Assembly (NCBI GenBank): GCA_028701415.1
Contig: JAQVQU010000006.1
Location: forward strand, 15,560 to 21,017
Reading direction: 5' to 3'
Source: Clostridia bacterium
Lineage (GTDB): Bacteria; Bacillota; Clostridia; Christensenellales; DTU072
Length of the DNA: 5,458 bases
Part shown: positions 1-5,458 of the stretch, in pieces
Layout of the letters: every line of letters begins with the position of its first letter
Numbering within the stretch: the first letter of the stretch is position 1
Notes under the pieces: generated by a model
Seen by the model: the letters and a program-made list of their open reading frames with translations, nothing else
Databases searched by the model: none
Told to the model about the DNA's origin: nothing
Translations under genes and position numbers: made by a program

Positions 1-50
1 TCTTCAAATTCTTTAGAAATACTCTCACAAAAACCAGACAAATCAATCTT

Positions 51-479
51 CTATTTGTTATAAAAATATTCCAAAGCTTCTAAATATCCTTGAAATCCTT
101 TGCCTAAAACAATTTTCTCCGCATATAAAGAAATATATGAAAAATGTCTAAATTCATCTCTCTTGGAAATATCGCTTAAATGAACCTCAACGGTTGGGAT
201 ATTGACTGCTTTTAGTGCATCAAGTATTGCCAAACTAGTATGAGTATATGCACCAGCATTTATGATAATTCCATCATATCTCCCCAAAGCGTTTTGGATC
301 AAGGTGACTATCTCTCCCTCATAATTGCTTTGAACTATTTCAGCCTTTATCTCTCTGATTTCTGCTTGTTCATATATATAATCCACTAGATCATCATAGG
401 TCTTATTGCCGTAAATATCTTTTTCTCGTATCCCTAACATATTTATATTGGGACCATTAATGACTAATATCGTTTTCAT
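51..479 (-). CDS. aroQ: 3-dehydroquinate dehydratase, type II (AroQ)
   Basis: Dehydrates 3-dehydroquinate to 3-dehydroshikimate, the third step of the shikimate pathway, in the cytoplasm; type II enzymes of this family are usually dodecamers. The protein has 142 residues, the normal length, and the family motifs occur in order. NGPN (8-11) supplies Asn11. The flexible catalytic loop holds Arg18 and the catalytic Tyr23 (RExxxYG). INAGAYTHTS (73-82) follows, then EVHLSDISKRDEFR (98-111) with Glu98, His100, Arg107 and Arg111, and GKGFQGY (126-132) near the end. Two positions are less usual: Lys20 where Pro is common in REP, and Tyr53 where SNHEG is common (here SNYEG). The start is ATG with AAAGGAGAT just upstream. 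It overlaps the end of the aroE-aroK fusion by 23 bp in another frame, which suggests translational coupling. The stop is TAG. Identity is very secure. Confidence 0.97.
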   Translation of the reverse strand: MKTILVINGPNINMLGIREKDIYGNKTYDDLVDYIYEQAEIREIKAEIVQSNYEGEIVTLIQNALGRYDGIIINAGAYTHTSLAILDALKAVNIPTVEVHLSDISKRDEFRHFSYISLYAEKIVLGKGFQGYLEALEYFYNK

Positions 480-1695
480 AAATCTCCTTTATTTCTTCTG
501 CAATTTTCAGATCCATTGAGTTATTATAAACGGAAACATCTGACATGTCTGCATAAATGTGTATTCTATCTGACTCAATTTTTCTCAAAGAACTAATATC
601 CTTGGACAACGGTCTTCCTTCTGTTTCGAGGTTTGAAATATCCCTTCTTATCCATACTACATATCCATTTCTTCTAATAGAATCTCTGTTATCTTCTCTT
701 AAAACTGCTCCACCGCCAGTAGCAATTACATACCCCAAATTACTACAGAATTGATTTAACAATTGGCTCTCTATTTGTCTAAAATAGGTTTCACCCCTTA
801 GTTGAAAAAGATCAGGAATTTTCATTCCCTCCTTTTTTTCAATCTCTGTGTCTATGTCTACGAATGGCCTGTTCATTATTCTGGCTAATTCTCTTCCAAT
901 GGTGGTCTTGCCCGAACCAGGCATTCCAATCAAAACCAAATTTGTATGATTCAAAAGCGTTTTTTCGAAAAGATCTTCCGTTAGTGTGTCTGGAAGAACT
1001 TTCTCTAGATAAAGCTCGGCAGCCTTTTTTGCCTGAGCTACCAACATATACAAACCATTTGCAGAAGGAATATTAAGTTTATCCGCTTCTTCTTTAAGCT
1101 TAGTTTTTATTGGGTTATAAACGGCATCATACACACCAGAAAGTCTTGGAAAACGTTTTAATTCTATTGGACTTTCATTGGGGAAAGGGAACATTCCAAC
1201 CGGAGTTGTGTTAATAATAATATCTGTACAGTTATATTCATAACAATTGTTGTAATTAATTACACCCTCGCGAGACACCTTAACTATGCTTGCTGCTGCT
1301 TCAAGTCGTGATAAATATTCGGCAGTTGCAGAAGTCCCCCCGGTTCCCAAAATTAAAACATTTTTTCCCCATATAGAAATGCCTGCTTTCTTAAAAGCCT
1401 GTCTCATTCCCTCAATGTCTGTATTGTATCCAAAACTTTTCCCATCTTTTTTTACAACCGTATTAACCGCTCCTACTTTTCTTGCCGTATCATCAACACT
1501 ATCCAAAAGACTAATAATTGCTTTTTTATAAGGGATAGTAACGTTGTATCCCGAAAAAGGGTTGTTTAATACAAAACTTTTCAACTCTGTTTCATCAATC
1601 AACTCTCTTACTCCGTAATCGAAGCCCATATCCTTATATAAGAATGGAGAAAGTGTATGTGGTAATTTCTTACCTATTACACAATATTTTTCCAA
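457..1695 (-). CDS. Bifunctional shikimate dehydrogenase / shikimate kinase (AroE-AroK fusion)
   Basis: One 412-residue chain carries two consecutive pathway enzymes. Residues 1 to about 240 are shikimate dehydrogenase (NADPH-dependent reduction of 3-dehydroshikimate). They show PHTLSP (12-17), NVTIPYK with catalytic Lys57, GAVNT (75-79), GYNTD with Asp93, the nucleotide-binding loop GTGGTS (117-122), INTTPVGM (161-168), VYDAVYNP (188-195) and NGLYMLVAQA (213-222). Residues from about 250 to 412 are shikimate kinase (ATP-dependent 3-phosphorylation). They show Walker A GMPGSGKTT (257-265), DID (280-282), RGETYFRQIE (300-309), TGGGA (326-330) and the lid Arg361 in GRPL. Both halves keep their key residues, so both should be active. 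No low-complexity linker separates them. The AroE N-terminal part is compact, and Thr14 sits where the substrate-binding HSLS motif normally has Ser. The TTG start is fixed by GAGGTGAT upstream. Together, the substrates and products link AroQ to AroA. Confidence 0.95.
   Translation of the reverse strand: MEKYCVIGKKLPHTLSPFLYKDMGFDYGVRELIDETELKSFVLNNPFSGYNVTIPYKKAIISLLDSVDDTARKVGAVNTVVKKDGKSFGYNTDIEGMRQAFKKAGISIWGKNVLILGTGGTSATAEYLSRLEAAASIVKVSREGVINYNNCYEYNCTDIIINTTPVGMFPFPNESPIELKRFPRLSGVYDAVYNPIKTKLKEEADKLNIPSANGLYMLVAQAKKAAELYLEKVLPDTLTEDLFEKTLLNHTNLVLIGMPGSGKTTIGRELARIMNRPFVDIDTEIEKKEGMKIPDLFQLRGETYFRQIESQLLNQFCSNLGYVIATGGGAVLREDNRDSIRRNGYVVWIRRDISNLETEGRPLSKDISSLRKIESDRIHIYADMSDVSVYNNSMDLKIAEEIKEIYENDISH
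482..490 (-). promoter_or_regulatory. Ribosome binding site of aroQ, inside the fusion gene
   Basis: On the minus strand this reads AAAGGAGAT, with GGAG four bases before the aroQ ATG (479-477). The site lies wholly within the 3' coding end of the aroE-aroK fusion, so ribosomes finishing the fusion pass over it. That fits coupled translation. Confidence 0.8.
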
Positions 1696-1698
1696 TTT

Positions 1699-1706
1699 AT
1701 CACCTC
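1699..1706 (-). promoter_or_regulatory. Ribosome binding site that fixes the TTG start of aroE-aroK
   Basis: The minus strand reads GAGGTGAT followed by AAA and then TTG (1695-1693). This is an extended match to the 16S anti-Shine-Dalgarno sequence at a normal distance. The following residues, MEKYCVIGKK, align with the usual AroE N-terminus. This supports TTG as the start rather than a later ATG. Confidence 0.82.
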
Positions 1707-1763
1707 AAATATTTTGCAGTATTTCTTACAAATATGATTTTCCGTATTTTCTTTATTCAAAGC

Positions 1764-2906
1764 CTAGTCGATTTCTCTATAACATCCTAAAAATACAAAT
1801 TGTTCCGTATTAATATCTAATTCAGCAAGTAAGTTTTGTACAACTTTATCCTCTATCTCAGCATCAAAATCAAAATAAAAGCCAAATTCAAAGACACTGT
1901 CAGGTATAGGTCGACTTTCAAGTTTAGTCAAATTAAGCCCTAGGGTTGCAAATTTGTTTAGCATTTTATTTAGACTCCCCGCCCTATGAGGAAGATGTAC
2001 AAATATACTTATTTTTTCAGCTTTTTCATATATTTGTAACTCAGGAGCAATCACAATAAACCTTGTATAATTATTATCTTTGTCTTGAATATATTGTTTA
2101 ATAACCGATAACCCATAAAGCTCAGCACACTCTTTTGAGGAAATGCAAGCTATATCCCTTCTCTCTGAATCACGTACTATTTTTGCTGCTACCGCTGTAT
2201 TGCTTACGACAGTAACTTTTACATCTTTTAATGTTTTTAAAAAAATTGCACTTTGAGCAATTGCCTGTTCATGGGAGAAAATTTCTTTAATATCTTTTAA
2301 TTCCACCCCTCTTTTGGCAAGAAGGTTGTGTTTTACATGAAGTTTTATGCTTCTAACAATATAAAATTTGTGCTTTCTCATCAAATCATATACTTCATTA
2401 ATACTTCCTACCGAACTATTTTCAATAGGCAAAACCCCAAATTGACAAAATTTCTTTTCAATGGCCCCGAAAACCCCCTCAAAATCCTTAAAATACATAA
2501 TATTATTTATGGGAAAAACTTTATCCGCAGCCATATTTGAATAGGACCCCTCAGCCCCTTGACAAGCAACATTTGCATTAACGGGGAACTTTAATATTCC
2601 TTTTCTAATTTTTTCTTTTATATCAATAAGCAAATCTGATTTAAGCTCAAGATATCCACTTTGATAGGCCTTGCTTGTTTCAAATAATGTTTCAAAAAAC
2701 TGCTTTGCGTAAAGTTTTATGTCATCCTCAAGATCCTCAGTAACACGATTTATAATCTCCTTTTCTCTTTGTGGGTTTTCCAAAGGAGAGCCATTTTTTT
2801 TCTTGTATAATGCAACTTCTTTAGCCAGCATCATCCTTCTTTCATACAGTGAAACCATACTATCATCAATTTCATCTATTTTTTCCCGTATTTCATCCAA
2901 TTCCAT
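1764..2906 (-). CDS. pheA: Bifunctional chorismate mutase / prephenate dehydratase with ACT domain (P-protein)
   Basis: Converts chorismate to prephenate and then to phenylpyruvate, the committed branch toward phenylalanine. At 380 residues it has the usual P-protein length. Residues 1 to about 85 are an AroQ-class helical chorismate mutase, with Arg7, Arg24, a Lys cluster at 35-37, and Arg47-Glu48 in NPQREKE. Residues from about 110 to 288 are prephenate dehydratase, with GAEGSYS (117-123), GVLPIENSSVGSINEVYDLM (157-176), SHEQAIAQ (211-218), SNTAVAAK (235-242) and the catalytic-region TRF (281-283). Residues from about 297 to 380 form an ACT domain with HRAGSL (307-312) and ESRP (330-333). 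These match the GAL(V) and ESRP phenylalanine-binding motifs of E. coli PheA, so feedback inhibition by phenylalanine is expected (inference). The ATG follows AAAGGGAGTG at good spacing. The 56-bp gap from aroC shows no terminator. Confidence 0.96.
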   Translation of the reverse strand: MELDEIREKIDEIDDSMVSLYERRMMLAKEVALYKKKNGSPLENPQREKEIINRVTEDLEDDIKLYAKQFFETLFETSKAYQSGYLELKSDLLIDIKEKIRKGILKFPVNANVACQGAEGSYSNMAADKVFPINNIMYFKDFEGVFGAIEKKFCQFGVLPIENSSVGSINEVYDLMRKHKFYIVRSIKLHVKHNLLAKRGVELKDIKEIFSHEQAIAQSAIFLKTLKDVKVTVVSNTAVAAKIVRDSERRDIACISSKECAELYGLSVIKQYIQDKDNNYTRFIVIAPELQIYEKAEKISIFVHLPHRAGSLNKMLNKFATLGLNLTKLESRPIPDSVFEFGFYFDFDAEIEDKVVQNLLAELDINTEQFVFLGCYREID

Positions 2907-2910
2907 ATTT

Positions 2911-2920
2911 CACTCCCTTT
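2911..2920 (-). promoter_or_regulatory. Ribosome binding site of pheA
   Basis: The minus strand reads AAAGGGAGTG, six bases from the GGGAG core to the ATG at 2906-2904. It supports this start and independent ribosome loading within the polycistronic message. Confidence 0.75.
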
Positions 2921-2962
2921 TAATCTTATTTATTTTTCATAATATAATGTTTCTGGTTCATA

Positions 2963-4048
2963 TTATTTCTCAAGTTTGTCCATTGAGGCATCCATTATTG
3001 CAAGTGCAACGGCTGACTCTATGCAAGGAACCGCTCTTGGAACAATACATGCGTCATGTCTACCCTTTATGTTAATTTGTATTTCTTCTCCAGTTTTCAA
3101 ATTTACCGATGTCTGTGTCTTTCCAATTGAAGGAGTAGGCCTAATCGCGACTCTAAGCGTGATGGGCATCCCATTGGAAATCCCTCCATTTATTCCCCCA
3201 CTTTTGTTCGTCTTTGTTTCAATTTTTCCGTTTTTAATCTGGAAGGCATCGTTTGCTTCACTCCCCCTCATCTCCGTAATTTCAAACCCTTGGCCAAACT
3301 CAATTCCCTTAACCGCAGGAACCCCAAAAACTGAAGATGCGATTCTACTCTCCATCCCTAATTGCATCGTATCCCCTATACCTGCTTCCAATCCAAATAC
3401 AATACATTCAATTATTCCTCCAACACTATCCATTTCCTTTTTTGCATTTTCGATTTCCATCATCATTTTCTCTCGAGATTCGTCATCGATAGTAGGAATG
3501 GGGAAATGTTGGATATTCTTAATGTCTTTAAGAGACAAATCCATCTCTCGGTAACTAACTCCTTTAATCTTTCCAATTGCTGTTACATATGCCAAAACTT
3601 CTATTCCCTTTTCTGCTAAATACTCTTTAGCAATATATCCTGCGATACACAATGGAGCTGTCATCCTGCCCGAAAACTTTCCGCCACCAGTAGAAAATCC
3701 CTTATTTCCCGATTGAATAAAGGAAACATAGTCAGCGTGAGAAGGCCTAGGTATAAATGAAAGTTCCTCATATGAAGAAGCTTTCACATCGGTGTTCTTT
3801 ATTATAGCCTTTATTAATCCCCCATTTGTAGAATTATCGGATAAACCTTCTGTAAAAATTGGTAAGTCAGGTTCTTTACGCTCAGTACTATGAGCCCCTT
3901 TCCCCGATTTTCGCCTATCTAAAAACTGATTTAATTTTTCAAAATCCACCTCAATTCCTTTGGGAACCCCTTGAAAAAGTAAACCTATCTCGGAAGAGTG
4001 TGACTCCCCGAAAATCTCTATGTCAATATTTCTGTAGCTTGATTTCAA
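2963..4048 (-). CDS. aroC: Chorismate synthase (AroC)
   Basis: Catalyses the anti-1,4-elimination of phosphate from EPSP to give chorismate, using reduced FMN that is not consumed. The protein is 361 residues, the normal length. Family motifs in order: FGESH (13-17, active-site His17), RRKSGKGAHSTERKEPD (45-61), RPSHADY (101-107, active-site His104), STGGGKFSGRMTAPL (119-133), the flavin and substrate region around ASSVFGVPAVKGIEFG (237-252), GGISNGMP (288-295), IRPTPSI (302-308), and GRHDACIVPRAVPCIES (329-345) with the conserved Asp332. Position 18 is Ser, whereas the usual signature is GESHG. GKFSGR and RPSHAD replace the GRSSAR and RPGHAD seen in many other bacteria, as in Firmicute-type enzymes. 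It starts at TTG, supported by a good ribosome binding site and the lack of an upstream in-frame ATG in the gap. Its product feeds PheA, encoded next. Confidence 0.97.
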   Translation of the reverse strand: MKSSYRNIDIEIFGESHSSEIGLLFQGVPKGIEVDFEKLNQFLDRRKSGKGAHSTERKEPDLPIFTEGLSDNSTNGGLIKAIIKNTDVKASSYEELSFIPRPSHADYVSFIQSGNKGFSTGGGKFSGRMTAPLCIAGYIAKEYLAEKGIEVLAYVTAIGKIKGVSYREMDLSLKDIKNIQHFPIPTIDDESREKMMMEIENAKKEMDSVGGIIECIVFGLEAGIGDTMQLGMESRIASSVFGVPAVKGIEFGQGFEITEMRGSEANDAFQIKNGKIETKTNKSGGINGGISNGMPITLRVAIRPTPSIGKTQTSVNLKTGEEIQINIKGRHDACIVPRAVPCIESAVALAIMDASMDKLEK

Positions 4049-4053
4049 TTTAT

Positions 4054-4060
4054 ACTCCTG
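4054..4060 (-). promoter_or_regulatory. Ribosome binding site that fixes the TTG start of aroC
   Basis: The minus strand reads CAGGAGT, then ATAAA and TTG (4048-4046), with the GGAG core six bases from the start codon. The protein begins MKSSYRNIDIEIFGESH, the expected distance from the GESH motif. TTG is therefore the likely start. Confidence 0.82.
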
Positions 4061-4068
4061 TATAGTTT

Positions 4069-4084
4069 TTATAATTAATTATAA
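4069..4084. repeat. Perfect 16-bp AT palindrome upstream of aroC
   Basis: TTATAATTAATTATAA reads the same on both strands and lies about 20 bp upstream of the aroC TTG. It contains a TATAAT hexamer in each direction. It could be a -10 element or a protein-binding site, but I see no good -35 about 17 bp from either TATAAT. In AT-rich DNA it could also arise by chance. The sequence is certain and the function unknown. Confidence 0.5.
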
Positions 4085-4100
4085 TGTCACGTAATGTCAC
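4082..4100. repeat. Tandem direct repeat of a 9-bp unit in the aroA-aroC gap
   Basis: TAATGTCAC occurs at 4082-4090 and again at 4092-4100, a 10-bp period close to one helical turn. On the minus strand each copy contains GTGACA, five of six matches to a TTGACA -35 box. The spacing to the nearest TATAAT is only 11 bp, so a standard sigma-70 promoter is not supported. The minus-strand RNA could also form a small hairpin at 4105-4092, with a 5-bp stem (UAAUG/CAUUA) and a GUGA loop of the GNRA type. This is part of the largest gap in the window. Confidence 0.45.
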
Positions 4101-4158
4101 CATTATTTATATATGTTTTTTTGAATCCGCACTTATAATTTCTTAGAATTTTTTATAT

Positions 4159-5439
4159 TTAAAATTTCTCGACAGTTCCGCCTAGTGTTCGAAAGTCAGA
4201 GAAAAAATTGGGATAAGATTTGTTAATTGCCTGGGCTCCCCATATAGAAACAATCTCTTGGGTTCCAACTATCGCAATGGCCTCACTCATAACCATCCTA
4301 TGATCATTAAATCCCGGAAGTTCTCCTCCTTTAATTTGTCCACCTGTAATGTATAGCCTATCATCCTTACTATCAGCATCGATTGTAAATACTCTTAAAA
4401 TCTCTAGTATTGCAGATAATCTATCACTTTCCTTTAAACGAAGTCTTTCCGTCTCGGTAATAATAGAATTTCCCTCCGCTCTAGCAAGCAGTACAGACAT
4501 TATAGGAACTATGTCTGGACAATTCTTTGCAGAGAATTTCAAACCCTTTAGATTCCCTTTAGAAAAGACTATGCCATCCTTTTCTACAATTACATTACCC
4601 CCGGCTTTTTCAAGTAAATCCATTACTATTCTGTCGCCTTGTTTGGATTGAGGGTTTAAACCAATTACCTTAATTCTTCCTGAAAGGGCCCCTGCTACTG
4701 CAAAAAAACACGCACTGCTCCAATCGGATTCTATTGATATCTCACCCGGAGAAATATACCTTTGATTCCCTTTTATAATGAAACCCTCTAAAGTTTTTTG
4801 GGGATAAATACCAAATTGATTTAATATATCAAGAGTTATATTTATATAGCCTGCCGATACAGCTTTTCCTTGTATAGTTATTTTACTATCCTCTCCAAGA
4901 ATTGGTAAGGATAATAACAAACCTGTGATATACTGTGAACTTATTTCCCCATTAATCACATAATTCCCGGGGGCCAATTTCCCCCCAACCGAAAAAGGAA
5001 TCTCTTCACGATCGAAAAGAGCTCCATGCCCCTTCAAAGAATCTATAAGATCGGATATGGGCCTTTTATTTAACCTTCCTCCGCCTTTAAAACGAGCAGA
5101 TACTCCTAGAGCCGCAGCAAGTGGCAGCATAAAACGTAGTGTTGAGCCACTTTCTCCTACATTTAATGTCGGTCTATCGATTCTAATGCTATCCAAGGGA
5201 TAAATTACAGTTTCATCCTCTGAAATTTGTTCACACTTGACACCTAGAGAAGATAAACATTCAAGAGTTGCGTTAATATCCTCCCCAATAAGCCTTCCTT
5301 TTACTAACGTTGGACGGTCGGAAAGAGCGCAAGCAATTAAAATCCTGTGTGCATAGGACTTGGAAACAGGAACATATATCTCCCCATTTAATCCTTTTTT
5401 TGCACTTAATCTTAAGTTAATTTCACTTTTTTCATCCAT
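4159..5439 (-). CDS. aroA: 3-phosphoshikimate 1-carboxyvinyltransferase (EPSP synthase, AroA)
   Basis: Transfers the enolpyruvyl group of phosphoenolpyruvate to shikimate 3-phosphate, making EPSP for AroC. At 426 residues it has the normal length. Motifs in order: PVSKSYAHR (24-32) with Lys27, Ser28 and Arg32; VGESGSTLRFM (94-104), the phosphoenolpyruvate and glyphosate loop, with Gly98 and Arg102; NKRPISDL (124-131); ISSQYITGLL (166-175), substrate binding; PDIVPIM (308-314) with catalytic Asp309; RLKESDRL (334-341) with Glu337; NDHRM (378-382); and NKSYPNFF (406-413) with Lys407. The loop reads ESGSTLRF where E. coli has NAGTAMRP, but the key Gly and Arg are kept. The ATG has only weak Shine-Dalgarno potential (GATGG), unlike its neighbours, so coupling to an upstream gene is plausible. 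The frame stays open to the window edge but offers no better start there. Confidence 0.96.
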   Translation of the reverse strand: MDEKSEINLRLSAKKGLNGEIYVPVSKSYAHRILIACALSDRPTLVKGRLIGEDINATLECLSSLGVKCEQISEDETVIYPLDSIRIDRPTLNVGESGSTLRFMLPLAAALGVSARFKGGGRLNKRPISDLIDSLKGHGALFDREEIPFSVGGKLAPGNYVINGEISSQYITGLLLSLPILGEDSKITIQGKAVSAGYINITLDILNQFGIYPQKTLEGFIIKGNQRYISPGEISIESDWSSACFFAVAGALSGRIKVIGLNPQSKQGDRIVMDLLEKAGGNVIVEKDGIVFSKGNLKGLKFSAKNCPDIVPIMSVLLARAEGNSIITETERLRLKESDRLSAILEILRVFTIDADSKDDRLYITGGQIKGGELPGFNDHRMVMSEAIAIVGTQEIVSIWGAQAINKSYPNFFSDFRTLGGTVEKF

Positions 5440-5458
5440 AATAAAACCATCAACATTC

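Noticed and set aside
1..50. Possible start of a further minus-strand gene downstream of aroQ, such as a TTG at 41-39 followed by an open frame to the window edge.
   Set aside because: Two frames stay open over these 50 bases, only a weak AGAAG precedes the TTG, and too few residues are visible to recognise a family. I also see no terminator hairpin here, so the operon may continue.
1696..1763. Imperfect direct repeat (AAATACGG-AAAAT and AAATACTGCAAAAT on the minus strand) between pheA and aroE-aroK.
   Set aside because: It is short, needs a gap and mismatches, and is AT-rich, so chance is the simplest explanation.
2926..2961. An 11-codon minus-strand ORF (MNQKHYIMKNK) between aroC and pheA.
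   Set aside because: It has no ribosome binding site, no aromatic codon run and no hairpin. The strong site at 2911-2920 belongs to pheA.
2976..3554. A long plus-strand open frame of 192 codons opposite aroC, with several smaller ones opposite the other genes.
   Set aside because: They lie antisense to genes with full family motifs, resemble no family I recognise and have no convincing ribosome binding sites. They are shadows of the real coding frames.
4078..4100. A sigma-70 promoter for aroC made of GTGACA (4100-4095) and TATAAT (4083-4078) on the minus strand.
   Set aside because: The spacer is 11 bp, far below the usual 16-18, and no extended -10 TG is present. A -35 at correct spacing would read ATAATG, a poor match.
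4050..4103. A 17-codon minus-strand ORF (MVTLRDIIINYKNYTGV) ending one base before the aroC TTG, considered as a leader or attenuator peptide.
   Set aside because: It has no Shine-Dalgarno sequence, contains only two Tyr and no Phe or Trp run, and has no attenuator-like terminator after it. It probably arises by chance.
5440..5458. The 3' end of a gene upstream of aroA, ending either at a TGA (5452-5450) or at a TAA inside aroA (5414-5412).
   Set aside because: aroB or a similar gene would be expected, but the visible bases are too few to choose a frame or name a product.

Overview
The window is a run of five aromatic amino acid biosynthesis genes, all on the minus strand, read from high to low coordinates: aroA, aroC, pheA, an aroE-aroK gene fusion, and aroQ. 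Both ends are cut inside the same gene block. Nearly all of the sequence is coding. I see no RNA genes, mobile elements, CRISPR arrays or factor-independent terminators.

The composition is AT-rich, four of the five genes have strong GGAG-type Shine-Dalgarno sequences, and two start with TTG. Several protein motifs are of the kind seen in anaerobic low-GC Firmicutes: an EPSP synthase loop reading GESGSTLRF, a chorismate synthase with GGGKFSGR and RPSHAD, and a short-form shikimate dehydrogenase. A member of the Clostridia or a close relative is the best guess. This is inference from motifs and style, not a database match.

Layout, upstream to downstream on the minus strand: aroA (5439-4159); a 110-bp gap holding a tandem 9-bp repeat and a perfect 16-bp palindrome; aroC (4048-2963, TTG start); a 56-bp gap; pheA (2906-1764); a 67-bp gap; aroE-aroK (1695-457, TTG start); then aroQ (479-51), which overlaps the fusion by 23 bp.

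Together the proteins cover an unbroken path. AroQ converts 3-dehydroquinate to 3-dehydroshikimate. The AroE half of the fusion reduces that to shikimate, and the AroK half phosphorylates it. AroA adds the enolpyruvyl group and AroC makes chorismate. PheA then carries chorismate through prephenate to phenylpyruvate, and its ACT domain is the likely point of phenylalanine feedback. DAHP synthase, 3-dehydroquinate synthase (AroB) and a tyrosine-branch dehydrogenase are absent; in related operons such genes usually lie upstream of aroA, beyond the window edge.

This is a well-understood metabolic operon and I find no undescribed system. The points most worth a second look are the AroE-AroK fusion, the repeat and palindrome ahead of aroC, and some active-site substitutions.
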